Part shown: piece after piece, positions 1 through 8,381 of the stretch | Layout: every line of letters starts with the position of its first letter | Numbering within the stretch: the stretch's first letter is position 1 | Source of the DNA: Defluviicoccus sp. | GTDB lineage: Bacteria; Pseudomonadota; Alphaproteobacteria; MPNO01 | Reading direction: 5' to 3' | DNA: 38,688 nt | Assembly (NCBI GenBank): GCA_028820505.1 | Contig: JAPPIT010000015.1 | Location: 1-38,688 of the forward strand | Made by a program: the position numbers and the translations under genes | The notes under the pieces: generated by a model | Databases searched by the model: none | What the model was told of the DNA's origin: nothing | Seen by the model: the letters and a program-made list of their open reading frames with translations, nothing else

Positions 1-73
1 CGGCCCGGCCGATGCGCTCCCATTCCGCGTCCGTCGCCATCAGCGCCCGCTGGCGCCGCCCGTCCCCGGTCAT
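1..73 (-). CDS. Partial small protein, ribbon-helix-helix or MobC-like N-terminus
   Basis: The gene reads leftward off the window, so only the first 24 codons are visible. The ATG at 73 has a good Shine-Dalgarno (GGAGG, 8 nt upstream), which supports a real start. The peptide MTGDGRRQRALMATDAEWERI followed by GRA resembles the opening of CopG/ribbon-helix-helix and plasmid-mobilisation MobC-type proteins, which often carry a DxEWERI-type first helix. That assignment is inference from a very short piece. If correct, it would fit an integrated or mobilisable element beginning to the left of the window, next to the truncated DUF3179 gene. Confidence 0.4.
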   Translation of the reverse strand, partial: MTGDGRRQRALMATDAEWERIGRA

Positions 74-467
74 CGTCCAAGCCTCCGCGAGCCCGCCCGG
101 GGCAGCGATACAGGCCCGACCTTATAGGTGCTGATGTGCCACGACTGCCTTATGGTCGCCCGAAATCCGGCAAACCCGGTGTGCGCCTCGCTCCTCGCGA
201 CCCGGGCGCCCAAGGATCCACACCAGAAACTCTTCCACCAGGATCGACATGTCCCATGACATACCTCGCAGACCCACTCAAATCTTTACTTCCCAAAATA
301 CAATCGAAAAACGATCTTTGTTCCAACTTTATATCGCACCCAAGGGCACCCAAGGACACGAAAAAATCCTTTCCATCCCCGCCAAGCCCAAGTATAATAA
401 CAACTATTCGAGGAGAAGCAACGAACCTAACTCAGATAGTGCAATCGTCCAACTCAGAAGTGGTCGA
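74..467. other. AT-richer intergenic spacer, possible element junction
   Basis: This 394 bp gap separates the left partial gene from the truncated DUF3179 gene. From about 240 to 460 it is clearly less GC-rich than the rest of the window. It contains three CCCAAGG heptamers (211-217, 339-345, 349-355). The short ORFs crossing it have no convincing start or codon pattern, and I find no tRNA-like fold. The composition shift ending exactly where the DUF3179 reading frame is cut suggests a recombination or insertion junction. No terminal inverted repeat or target duplication was recognised. Confidence 0.45.
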
Positions 468-1505
468 TCACACCCCGTCCTTGTTCTTCAGCCTTGTGTC
501 GAGGACCGGGACCGAGAACATCAGCGCGTCGGTCGCGAAATAGTCGCGGTAGGCGGCCCCTTCGGCGTAGTCGCGCCGGTGGCCGGTATCGAGCGAAAGC
601 ACTCGGGTTCCGGGGTGGCGCCGCCGCCACTCGCCCCAGCTGGTCGTCACCACGGGCCCGCTCTCCAGCGCGATGCCCTTCCCGGCAAGCGGCCCGACGA
701 CCGGCGCGCCCAGCATGGTGCTCCACAGCGACTGGGTGTCCCGGTCGTACATCAGCTTGTTGGAACGGTAGAGGAAGCCGCTGGTGCCGAGCCGGTGATG
801 CACGCCTTCATGCTCGGTGCGATAGAGGATCACGGTGCCGCACAGGGTGCAGTAAACGCCCGCGACCGGCACGCCGCCGACGGTGTCGAAGAACATCTCG
901 TGCCAGGCGAGGATGCGCTTCGGATAGGCGCGGGCGTCGCCGTTGACGGAGATGCCGAACACGATGTTGTCGTCCTCCAGATAGAGGGCGTCTTCCGCGG
1001 CCAGCATCGCCGGGTTGCGAAGCGGCGGGATGCCGTCCTGCCGCACGCCGCCCCAGACGATCTCGTCGAGCCGGATGAGCGTTTCCCCGGCGGTGTCGAA
1101 ATAGGCCGAGAATCGCGGGTCGATGAGGCTGTAGAGCGCGCTCTTGAAGGCGGCATAGCGCGGGTGCCGCGCCTCGGGCGCATTCCACATCCTGCGTTGC
1201 CAGGCGTCGAGGTCGTGGCCGAGCCCGGCGCCGGTCTTCCGTTCCATGATGCTCACCAGAACGCCGGAGACCTCCGCGCTGCGGGTCAGGCGGATCGTCT
1301 CGAGCGCCATCGGCAGGAAGGACGGCTGCCATTGCGTCTCGATCAGCTCCCAGGCGCGCGCCTTGTCGCTCTCCTCGCCCACGAGCAGGGTCAGGAACGC
1401 CCGGACGACGGCGCGGTCGGCGGTCTCCGCCCGGGGACGAGCGTCGGTCGCCGCCAGCATCAGGACGATGCCGAACGCGACGACGAGGCTGCGAAGGGCA
1501 GGCAT
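468..1505 (-). pseudogene. DUF3179-domain protein, C-terminally truncated
   Basis: The start at 1505 is chosen because an ideal AAGGAGG lies 6 nt upstream and the first 24 residues form a signal peptide (MPALRSLVVAFGIVLMLAAT), so the protein is probably exported. The middle and end match DUF3179 proteins: a VYCTLCGT segment, SGFLYRSNKLMYDRDTQSLW, then TTWGEW-like and FATDALMFSVP segments. Known relatives continue for roughly 100 residues after the TRLKNKDGV point, whereas here a TGA follows at once and the DNA turns AT-rich. It is therefore called a truncated gene of 345 codons. It follows the PEP-mutase-like gene by 103 bp and may be the last gene of that operon. The function of DUF3179 is unknown; the short form could still fold. 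Confidence 0.75.
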
Positions 1506-1608
1506 GGGATGCCTCCTTGACCCGCACCCCTGGGACCGGTCGAAATGACGGGTTGGGCTATGCGGTTTCCGACGACTGAGTTTCGACAGCAATCGGCGCG
1601 GATGCCAC

Positions 1609-2445
1609 CTAGTCGGCCTCCATCAAGGCGTTCATCTCCGGGTGCAGGATAACGCCCTCGGCGAATCCGTAGGTTCCGGTGTCGGCAAGCTCGCCCGCGG
1701 CCCGGCGCGCCAGCGTGGCGAAGGCGAGCGAGAGGAGGCCGCCGATGCTGACCCGGGCCACGCCGAGCCGCTTGAGCTCGGGGACCGGCGGGGAGACCGC
1801 GCTCGCCAGAACGTTCAGCGGTCCGTCGATCCCTTCGACCAGCGCGCCGATGGTCTCGGCGTCGCGCGCGAAGGGAACGAACAGGCAGTCCGCGCCCGCC
1901 TCGCGATAGGCATTGCTGCGGCGGATCGCCTCCGCGATTGCCTCCGGCCCCTTGCCGCCGCGCAGGAACGCGTCGCAGCGCGCGTTGAGCACCGCCGGCA
2001 CGCCGAGCTCGTCCGCGGCCCTCCGCCCCGCCGCGATCCGCGCGACCGCGAGATCGAAGTCGAGCAGCGGACCGGGAACGCCGATGGCTCCGTCCTCGAT
2101 ATTCATTCCGACGGCGCCGGCCTCGACGGTCGCGCGAACCGTATCGGCGACCGCCTCGGGCTCGATCCCGTAACCCGCCTCCATGTCGGCGGTCACGGGC
2201 ACGTCCACGCGCTCGGCGATGCGGCGCACCATCCAGAGCATTTCCTCGCGCGGGATGTTCTCCCCGTCGGCATAGCCCATCAGCCAGGCCACGCCGGCGC
2301 TCGATGTCGCCACCGCCGGGTATCCGGCTTCGACGACGATCCGGGCGGTCGCGGCATCCGGGGCGTTGACCAGGACCAGCGGATCCGGCCCGTCGTGGAG
2401 TGCCTTGAAGGCTTCCGCCCTGGCGACCTGTCGGGCCTCGGTCAT
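1609..2445 (-). CDS. Isocitrate lyase/PEP mutase superfamily protein
   Basis: A 278-residue TIM-barrel protein of the PEP-mutase/isocitrate-lyase superfamily, whose members make or break C-C or P-C bonds of 2-oxo/2-hydroxy acids using Mg2+. Visible motifs are VLVNAPDAATARIVVEAGYP near the N-terminus, TADMEAGYG (Asp87, metal region), NIEDG (about 115-119) and ARCDAF (155-160). The KKCGH-type active-site loop of isocitrate and 2-methylisocitrate lyases is absent; that region reads IGVPGPLLDFD. So it is probably not a true (methyl)isocitrate lyase; oxaloacetate-decarboxylase-like or dimethylmalate-lyase-like activity is possible. The start overlaps the PrpD stop (ATGA) and has a GAGAGGAAAG ribosome site. 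It is translationally coupled to MmgE/PrpD, suggesting consecutive steps. Confidence 0.88.
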   Translation of the reverse strand: MTEARQVARAEAFKALHDGPDPLVLVNAPDAATARIVVEAGYPAVATSSAGVAWLMGYADGENIPREEMLWMVRRIAERVDVPVTADMEAGYGIEPEAVADTVRATVEAGAVGMNIEDGAIGVPGPLLDFDLAVARIAAGRRAADELGVPAVLNARCDAFLRGGKGPEAIAEAIRRSNAYREAGADCLFVPFARDAETIGALVEGIDGPLNVLASAVSPPVPELKRLGVARVSIGGLLSLAFATLARRAAGELADTGTYGFAEGVILHPEMNALMEAD

Positions 2446-3773
2446 CGGCTTTCCTCTCGGATATCGAAGGACGGCACCGGCTCGCCATGCGCCATGCCGA
2501 GCACGCCGGCGATCGCCGCTTCGGGATCGCCGACCTTGCCGAAACGCATGAGCTCGCGCGCCTTTTCCACCATCTCGTCCCGGTCGAGGGCGGCCTCGGG
2601 GTCGCCCTTGCACTTCCGGCGGGCAGCGCTCACCCGGCCCCCGTCGGCGAGCACCGCCGTTACCTCGCCGCCCCAGGCCGCCGGGTAGTCGGACAGATAG
2701 GGTTCGCCCGCGCCGACCCTCACCTTCGAGCGCAGTGACGACAGACGGGCCCGCGCCTCGGCCTCGAAGGACCCGAAACCGACCGCGCCGTCGGCGAGCG
2801 CGGCGGCGATGCAGTGCTGGAGAGAGAATTTCGCCTCGTAGGGCGATGTCGGCAGCGGCCGGTCGCAGACATCGACCGCGGCCCGGTAGGTCGACGCCTC
2901 CACCCCCGCGATCGCATCCGCATCGACCTGTGCGGAAATCTCGAGCGCGGCGTCGATCGCGGGATGGGTGTGGCGGCAGGACGGCCAGGGCTTGATCGAG
3001 GTGGCGTGCACCTGCCACGGCAAATCGGGGTGACGCAGCACCGCGCCGGGGTCGGGGTCGGGACAGGCGCCGGCATAGAAGCCCTGCGGTCCTTCGAGGA
3101 TCGCCGGCGGGCCGGTAAAGCCGCCGGCCGCGAGCTCCGCCGCGACGACCCCGGCCTCCGCCGCGCGCCCGGCGTGGAGATGCTTGCTCATCGCCCCGGT
3201 GTTGAGGAACTCCCAGAGCCCCGCCGATTGGGTGCCCGCGTTGCCGAGCGCGTGGACGGCGGCCTCGTCGTCGAGCTCCAGCAGCGCGGCGGCGGCCATT
3301 GCGGCGCCGAACGGCCCGCAGGTCGCCGTGTTGTGCCAGACCTTGTAATGCGTCGGGCCGACAGACATGCCGACCCGGCAGACCGCCTCGAACCCCTGCA
3401 GCACCGCGCGCAGGACGGTATCGCCGCCAGCCTCACCCGCCAGCGCCAGCGCGGCCGGGATCACCACGCATCCGGGGTGGGTGACCGAGCCGCGATGGAG
3501 GTCGTCGACTTCAAGGACGTGCATGCACCCGCCCATCGCCAGCGCGCGGCGTCCCGGGTCCCGCTTGTCCGCGCCCCAGCGGCGCAGTATCCGCCCGGGC
3601 TCGGTCTCCCGTCCGGCCAGCATGTTGGCGATCCCGTCGAGCACGATCAGAGCCATCCCGTCGAGATCGGATTGCGTCACCGGTTTGGACCGGATCAGCG
3701 AAACGAGTCCTTCCGTCAGCGTTTGCGCGACCGCCGGCTCGACGGCGGCCGCTTGTGCCGCGGAGCTGCTCAC
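2442..3773 (-). CDS. MmgE/PrpD family protein (2-methylcitrate dehydratase-like)
   Basis: A 443-residue protein of normal family length. MmgE/PrpD proteins dehydrate or isomerise polycarboxylates such as 2-methylcitrate, iron-independently, in the cytosol. Family landmarks: LEVDDLHRGSVTHPG (87-101), HNTATCGPFGAAMAAAALLE (147-166), KPWPSCRHTHPAID (261-274) and SPYEAKFSLQHCIAAAL further on. The start is GTG at 3773, inside the upstream amidohydrolase stop (GTGA overlap), so translation is coupled. No prpB or prpC of the classical methylcitrate cycle accompanies it. The substrate may be another hydroxy-polycarboxylate made by this operon. Confidence 0.9.
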   Translation of the reverse strand: MSSSAAQAAAVEPAVAQTLTEGLVSLIRSKPVTQSDLDGMALIVLDGIANMLAGRETEPGRILRRWGADKRDPGRRALAMGGCMHVLEVDDLHRGSVTHPGCVVIPAALALAGEAGGDTVLRAVLQGFEAVCRVGMSVGPTHYKVWHNTATCGPFGAAMAAAALLELDDEAAVHALGNAGTQSAGLWEFLNTGAMSKHLHAGRAAEAGVVAAELAAGGFTGPPAILEGPQGFYAGACPDPDPGAVLRHPDLPWQVHATSIKPWPSCRHTHPAIDAALEISAQVDADAIAGVEASTYRAAVDVCDRPLPTSPYEAKFSLQHCIAAALADGAVGFGSFEAEARARLSSLRSKVRVGAGEPYLSDYPAAWGGEVTAVLADGGRVSAARRKCKGDPEAALDRDEMVEKARELMRFGKVGDPEAAIAGVLGMAHGEPVPSFDIREESR

Positions 3774-5008
3774 GCGCTGCCGCCCGGCGGCCGGTAGTCC
3801 GGGAAACGCCCCGAGACGTCGAGATCGAACAGCTTGCGCGCGTTCTCGCCGAGGATGTTGCGCTTCGCGGTCTCGTCCAGGAACGGCAGATCGTAGATCA
3901 CGCTCGGCAGGTCCATGTCCCAGTGCGGGTAGTCGGAGCACCAGCAGAGCTGGGTCTCGGCCTTGATCATCTTGAACGTCATCTCGAGCACGTCGAGGTC
4001 GTTGGGGACCTCCATCGGCTGCGACGAGTAGTACATGTCCTGCATGTACTCGCTCGGCAGCTTCCTGAGCGACGGCGCCTCCGAACTCCGCATCTTGTAG
4101 TCGTTGTCGAGGCGCTGCATGAGCCAGGGAACCCAGGCGAGGCCCGATTCGATCCAGATCACCTTGAGCTTGGGGAAACGCTCGGGCAGACCGTTGATCA
4201 CCCAGTTCGCGCAGTGCATGGCGTTGTAGATGGTGAAGCCCATCGCATGGGTGATCAGGAACCGGTTCGTCGCGCCCAGCAGCGGGTCGTTCCAGTTGTA
4301 CGACGCGTGGAAGGCGAGCGGCTTGCCCATCTCCTCCATCAGCCGGTAGGTCTTCATGTAGGCGTTGTCGTAAACCGGCTTGTAGCGCGTCGACACCACC
4401 GAGAAGCCCACCACGCCCGGCCTGTCGCCGAAATCCCGCACCATCTTGTAGCTGGCTTCGGGATCGTTGAACGGCAGGTAGAGCATCGAGGTGATGCGCT
4501 CGTTCTGCGGCAGGATCTGTTCCACCAGCCAGCGGTTGTAGGCGCGCGACATCGCGACCTCGATCTCCGGCTGGGGGTGCAGGCCCAGGAGAAGCATCGG
4601 CGTCGGGAACATCGAGACGTAGTCGACCCCCATCGCGTCCATCCACTTGAGCGACAGGTGGATATCGCGGTGGGTGCCGTCGGCGGGCGTCTGTTCGAGC
4701 TTGCGCAGCGGATAGCGCATCACCCGGCCGGAGATGTCCTGGTAGCCCACCACGCCCGGGATCAGCGGCGACTGCGCGCCGGTGCCGCTGCCGGAATAGA
4801 CCAGGCCGGTCTGCTTGATCACCGGGTCCTCGATGTACTGGATGATGTCGCGCAGCGACTCGTTCTCGTAGTGATGGCAGTCGACATCGACGATCAGCAC
4901 GTCCTCGAGCTTGCGCCGGTCGCGCTGCCGGGCCGCGTTGACGAGGAGCTTCTTGGTGTCGAACTCCTCGACGCTCATCTTGTGGATGTCGCTTGTCGGA
5001 ATATCCAT
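3770..5008 (-). CDS. Amidohydrolase family protein (ACMSD-like TIM barrel), copy 1
   Basis: A 412-residue protein of the amidohydrolase-2 (PF04909-type) group, which includes aminocarboxymuconate-semialdehyde decarboxylase and hydrolases of ring-cleavage products. Visible: DVDCHHYE (41-48, first metal site), FPTPMLLLGLHPQPE, AFHASYNW (His233), THAMGF (His253), and SDYPHWDMDLP with the terminal Asp near 358. Where most relatives have a His-Gly-Gly ligand strand this one reads WIESGLAW (Glu286). The start has GGAG 7 nt upstream. It lies 12 bp after a small unknown gene and its TGA overlaps the PrpD GTG. It is about 60% identical by eye to the protein at 27204-28439. Decarboxylase or hydrolase activity on a carboxylated diene or ring acid is inferred, not shown. 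Confidence 0.9.
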   Translation of the reverse strand: MDIPTSDIHKMSVEEFDTKKLLVNAARQRDRRKLEDVLIVDVDCHHYENESLRDIIQYIEDPVIKQTGLVYSGSGTGAQSPLIPGVVGYQDISGRVMRYPLRKLEQTPADGTHRDIHLSLKWMDAMGVDYVSMFPTPMLLLGLHPQPEIEVAMSRAYNRWLVEQILPQNERITSMLYLPFNDPEASYKMVRDFGDRPGVVGFSVVSTRYKPVYDNAYMKTYRLMEEMGKPLAFHASYNWNDPLLGATNRFLITHAMGFTIYNAMHCANWVINGLPERFPKLKVIWIESGLAWVPWLMQRLDNDYKMRSSEAPSLRKLPSEYMQDMYYSSQPMEVPNDLDVLEMTFKMIKAETQLCWCSDYPHWDMDLPSVIYDLPFLDETAKRNILGENARKLFDLDVSGRFPDYRPPGGSA

Positions 5009-5020
5009 GTCCCGTCTCCG

Positions 5021-5347
5021 TCAGGCGCCCGACCAGGCCTGCCACATGCCGAGCTCGAACAGCTCGACATTCACGGCCCGCAGCATGGCGGTGCACATGA
5101 TCATCACGGCGGTCGCCGGCATCGCACGGTCGTCGACGAAGGGCGACCATCGCTCGCCGACCTGAAACTTCACCGTATAGAGCCTGGTCAGGGCGGTCAG
5201 CCCCTCCTGGATCAGCTCGTCGGGCGGCTCCCTGCCCTTCTCCAGCGCCAGCATCTTCTCCGCGAAGGCCTGGAGCTTGGCCGTCTCCTCTCCGACATCG
5301 GCGAGCAGATCGCCGAACTCGTCGTCGGGCTGCTCAGGCGAGGACAT
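5021..5347 (-). CDS. Uncharacterised 108-residue protein
   Basis: I do not recognise this family. The protein is acidic at its N-terminus (SSPEQPDDEFGDLLADVGEE), then mainly helical with a TALTRLYTVKFQ segment and a Met-rich stretch (ATAVMIMCTAMLRAVNVELF). There is no signal peptide, cofactor motif or convincing membrane helix. Its ATG lies within the last codons of the Rieske gene (14 nt overlap), and the amidohydrolase starts 12 bp after its stop. Translational coupling to both neighbours makes it a likely real gene and a candidate accessory subunit of the Rieske protein or the amidohydrolase. Confidence 0.8.
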   Translation of the reverse strand: MSSPEQPDDEFGDLLADVGEETAKLQAFAEKMLALEKGREPPDELIQEGLTALTRLYTVKFQVGERWSPFVDDRAMPATAVMIMCTAMLRAVNVELFELGMWQAWSGA

Positions 5348-5702
5348 AGATGCCGTCCTCTTTCTCGACGACGTCGTATTTCCTCAGGCGGAAGGTCCTG
5401 TCCGCCACCATCACGCCGGTCTCGAGATCGTACTCCCAGCCGTGCCAGGGGCAGACGATATGCATCTCGTCGTGGTTGAAGCGCATCCCCTGGTAGGTCT
5501 TGTCCTCGGCGATGACCTCCTCGACCTTGGCCATCAGCAGCCCTTCGCAGGCCGGGCCGCCCTGGTGGGCGCAAAGGTTCTGGTAGGCGTAGAGGCTGCC
5601 CTTCACGCGATAGACGCCGATCTCCGAATTGCCGTTGGGAACGATCTTGCGCTCCCCGTCGGGAAGGTCGTCGGATTTGGCGACAAAGATCTCCCTTGCC
5701 AT
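5334..5702 (-). CDS. Rieske [2Fe-2S] ferredoxin-type protein
   Basis: A 122-residue stand-alone Rieske domain. Cluster ligands are visible as CAH (Cys44, His46, in NLCAHQGG) and CPWH (Cys84, His87, in VCPWHGWEYD). The 37-residue spacing between the two motifs is longer than in classical Rieske ferredoxins but is seen in stand-alone members. The ATG at 5702 is preferred over GTG at 5708 because AAGGAG lies 8 nt from the ATG but only 2 nt from the GTG. It is probably a cytosolic electron carrier. It sits between ABC permease genes and the amidohydrolase, with no oxygenase or reductase partner in the window. Confidence 0.9.
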   Translation of the reverse strand: MAREIFVAKSDDLPDGERKIVPNGNSEIGVYRVKGSLYAYQNLCAHQGGPACEGLLMAKVEEVIAEDKTYQGMRFNHDEMHIVCPWHGWEYDLETGVMVADRTFRLRKYDVVEKEDGIYVLA

Positions 5703-5738
5703 TCGCACTTCTCCTTTCGGTAAACCGGTCCCGGCGCC

Positions 5739-6581
5739 TCAGTTGGTGGCGACCGAGAGACTGTGCGCTCCGGAACCGCCCTGATGCCGGTTCGCGTATA
5801 CCTGCAGGCGCGTCATGCCCATATTCGCGACCGCGGCGAGCGCGAAGATGATCAGGATGATCGCGTACATCTCGGCGATCCTGAACTGCTCGTAGTAGTT
5901 CCCGAGCCGGTAGCCGAGCCCGCCGTCGGCGAATTTCAGCTCGGCCACGAGAACGCCGATGACGGTGATCGCCATGCCGAGCCGAAGCCCGGTAATCACC
6001 GGGTTAACCATCGCCGGTATGTAGATCTTGGTCACCGTGTGCCAGCGATTGAGGTTGAAGGACTTGCCGACGCGGAGCAGCACCGGGTTGATCAGGATCA
6101 TGCCGAGCGCGGTGGAGAACACCACGGGGAAGAACGCCGACAGCGCGCCCTTGGCCATTTTCGAATCGATGCCGGTGCCGAAGATCAGGAACAGGATGGG
6201 CAGGAAGATGATCTTGGGCGTCGAGCCGATGGCGTTGAGATAGGGCTCGATCGCCTTGCGCAGCAGCGGGTTCAGCCCCATCGAAATGCCGAGCGCGAGC
6301 GCGATGGCGGAACCCACGACGAAGCCGACGATGTGTTCCGCGAAGGTGATCCCGAGATCGCGGTAGAAATCCGCCGCTGTTATCTCGCCCCAGATCGCGA
6401 CGGCGATCTTCCACGACGACGGGATCACGTCGCCGTAAAGGATCTCGAGGGAGCCCAGCGCGGCCAGCCCCTCCCACGCCGCCAGGAGGCAGACGACGGT
6501 GAGCGCCCGGATCCGGAATACCGTCGCCTCGCGGTCGGCGCCCGCGGCGGGCGCCGCGGCCATTACACCGGCCTGAGCCAT
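5739..6581 (-). CDS. ABC transporter permease, NitT/TauT type (second permease gene)
   Basis: A 280-residue inner-membrane permease of the nitrate/sulfonate/taurine ABC family. It has about six hydrophobic segments and an EAA-loop region (VGKSFNLNRWHTVTKIYIPA) that contacts the ATPase. The start at 6581 has AAGGA 7 nt upstream and overlaps the previous permease by 19 nt. An internal ATG at 6563, in a TAATG arrangement with the upstream stop, is an alternative but lacks a good ribosome site. With 6563-7324 it would form the heterodimeric membrane channel. The cargo is likely a small organic anion judging from the catabolic genes downstream, which is inference. Confidence 0.9.
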   Translation of the reverse strand: MAQAGVMAAAPAAGADREATVFRIRALTVVCLLAAWEGLAALGSLEILYGDVIPSSWKIAVAIWGEITAADFYRDLGITFAEHIVGFVVGSAIALALGISMGLNPLLRKAIEPYLNAIGSTPKIIFLPILFLIFGTGIDSKMAKGALSAFFPVVFSTALGMILINPVLLRVGKSFNLNRWHTVTKIYIPAMVNPVITGLRLGMAITVIGVLVAELKFADGGLGYRLGNYYEQFRIAEMYAIILIIFALAAVANMGMTRLQVYANRHQGGSGAHSLSVATN

Positions 6582-7324
6582 TTCTCGATCCTTCCGAAGC
6601 CCCAGTAGAAGAACACGCTGACCAGGATCACCGCAACGATGCTGGCATAGGTGCCGGGCGTGTCGAAGCGGAAATACATCTCCGAGACGATCCGCCCCAG
6701 CCCGCCGAAATCGATCAGGTACTCGATCGCGACGATATTGACGAGAGTATACATCACCCCGATGCGGATGCCCGTGAAGATGGTGGGCACGGCACTCGGA
6801 AGCTGGATCTTCCAGAACATCTCGCGCTCGGAGACGTTGAAGCTCCGCCCGACATTCAGCAGCGTCTGCGACACGCCGAGCAGCCCCTGCCGCGTCTGGA
6901 TGACGATGGGGATCGCGCCCGGAATGAAGCCCATCATGATCAGGGTCAGGTAGGTGCGCCCGAAGATCACCAGGAACAGCGGGTAGAGCAGCACCGTCGG
7001 CGCCGCGAAGGCAGCCGCGAGCCAGCCTTCATAAGCGATGCCGTAGCGCCGGTTCCGATAGAGGAAATAGCCGAAAGGCACCCCGATCGAGAGCGCGATC
7101 GCGGTGGAGGCGGCGGTCATGCCGAGCGTGACGAAAAAGTTGCCCACCAGGTCCATGTCCTCCTGGACCGGGGGGAACGCGAGAAACGTGTCGGACGGGC
7201 GCGGGACGACGAGCTCCATCACCATCCCGGTCTCGACCGCGATCTCGAGCACGCAGAGAAATATCGCGAGCCCGATACCGCCGACCAAGACGGGCGACTT
7301 GGAAAGCCTGAACGAACCCGTCAT
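6563..7324 (-). CDS. ABC transporter permease, NitT/TauT type (first permease gene)
   Basis: A 253-residue inner-membrane permease. N-terminal helix VGGIGLAIFLCVLEIAVETG, several further membrane segments, and an EAA-type loop (NVGRSFNVSEREMFWKIQLP) followed by PTIFTGIRIGVMYTLV. It starts 24 bp after the solute-binding protein gene. It is only distantly similar to its partner at 5739-6581, as usual for a heterodimeric importer. It belongs to the ATPase, binding protein, permease, permease order of this operon. Confidence 0.9.
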   Translation of the reverse strand: MTGSFRLSKSPVLVGGIGLAIFLCVLEIAVETGMVMELVVPRPSDTFLAFPPVQEDMDLVGNFFVTLGMTAASTAIALSIGVPFGYFLYRNRRYGIAYEGWLAAAFAAPTVLLYPLFLVIFGRTYLTLIMMGFIPGAIPIVIQTRQGLLGVSQTLLNVGRSFNVSEREMFWKIQLPSAVPTIFTGIRIGVMYTLVNIVAIEYLIDFGGLGRIVSEMYFRFDTPGTYASIVAVILVSVFFYWGFGRIEKWLRPV

Positions 7325-7348
7325 CCCGCGCCGTCCGGAAGACGCGTC

Positions 7349-8314
7349 CTAGATCGGCTTGTTGCCCATCGGATGGACCAGCTCGTGCAGCTGTTCCTTG
7401 GTGAGCAGCTTCTTGATCTTCTTGTTCTCGAGGGCGATCTGGTTGATCTTCTCAAGTCCCGCGACCGGCAGGAAGGTCGAGGAGTTGAGCGGCGTGTCCA
7501 TCGGCGCCGACTTTATGTCCTCGTAGTTGAGCTTCCAGCGCTTGGCGTAAGCCTTGAGCTGATCGTCGCTCGAATAAGTGCGGGCCTGGCCTTCGGTCAA
7601 CGCGTTCATCAGACGCCGGGCTGCGTCGCGGTTCTTGTCGAGCCAGTTCACGTTGGCCGCGATCACCCGGATGGTGGTTCCGGTCAGCGCGGCGGCCGCG
7701 GCCCCGGTGCCGATGATGCGGATCTTCTTCTCGCGCAACAGGTTCTTGTTGAGCGGGAAGACCGACCACCCGGTGGCGACCTGGCCGGACATGAGCTGGG
7801 TGCGCGAGCCGGACGGGCCGCCGACCGACACCGCCTTGGCCGGGATGTTGAGCGCCTCCTTGATGAACAGGACGGCGAGGTTGGTGGTCGAGCCGGGCCT
7901 GGAATAGGCGAACTCGTGCTCCGCCTTGAGGTCCTTGAAGCTCTTGATCGGGCTGTCCGCCTTCACGTACCAGTAGAGGTCCGGCACGCCGCGGATGTTG
8001 CTCCCCAGCACGCGGACCGGCGCGCCCTTGGAATAGGCCGACACCACGCCGAGCACGCCGTTGCCCCACACCACGTCCTGGCTCCCGGTGATCACCGCCT
8101 GCAGCGATGCCGCGCCGCCCGAGCCGTGGATGATCGAGACGTCGAGCCCGTACTTCTCGAAGATCCCGTTCTCCTTGGCGGAGTAGGGATGCTCGGTCTC
8201 GAACACCACCTTGGTGCTGTTGACCATGCGTATCTTGTCGAGCGCCGCGGCGGGCGCGGCGGCGACAACGGCCGCAATGGCGGCCAGCGCCGCCGTTTTT
8301 ACGTATCGTGCCAT
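7349..8314 (-). CDS. ABC transporter substrate-binding protein (NitT/TauT/SsuA-like)
   Basis: The start at 8314 has GAGAGG upstream and gives a clean Sec signal peptide, MARYVKTAALAAIAAVVAAA then PAAA before LDKIRM. A longer upstream reading frame is rejected. The mature protein of about 297 residues has a periplasmic binding fold typical of NMT1/SsuA-like proteins: KENGIFEKYGLDVSIIHGSG, SLQAVITGSQDVVWG and KDLKAEHEFAYSRPGSTTNL segments. No lipobox is present, so it should be a soluble periplasmic receptor. It is followed by two permeases and preceded by the ATPase, making a complete importer. Confidence 0.92.
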   Translation of the reverse strand: MARYVKTAALAAIAAVVAAAPAAALDKIRMVNSTKVVFETEHPYSAKENGIFEKYGLDVSIIHGSGGAASLQAVITGSQDVVWGNGVLGVVSAYSKGAPVRVLGSNIRGVPDLYWYVKADSPIKSFKDLKAEHEFAYSRPGSTTNLAVLFIKEALNIPAKAVSVGGPSGSRTQLMSGQVATGWSVFPLNKNLLREKKIRIIGTGAAAAALTGTTIRVIAANVNWLDKNRDAARRLMNALTEGQARTYSSDDQLKAYAKRWKLNYEDIKSAPMDTPLNSSTFLPVAGLEKINQIALENKKIKKLLTKEQLHELVHPMGNKPI

Positions 8315-8381
8315 TTGTTTCCTCTCTTCCTGGTAATCTGCCGCCGCAGTGTATCCCCGCAAGGGCTGCGAAACGACACCC

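Noticed and set aside
249-1520. 423-residue plus-strand ORF opposite the DUF3179 gene
   Set aside because: It is an antisense shadow: Arg/Gly/Asp-rich translation without family features, while the minus strand encodes a recognisable protein with signal peptide and ribosome site.
2442-5150. A single 902-residue protein spanning PrpD and the amidohydrolase region
   Set aside because: The first half is an out-of-frame reading of the amidohydrolase gene. The PrpD protein proper starts at GTG 3773 with a GTGA overlap.
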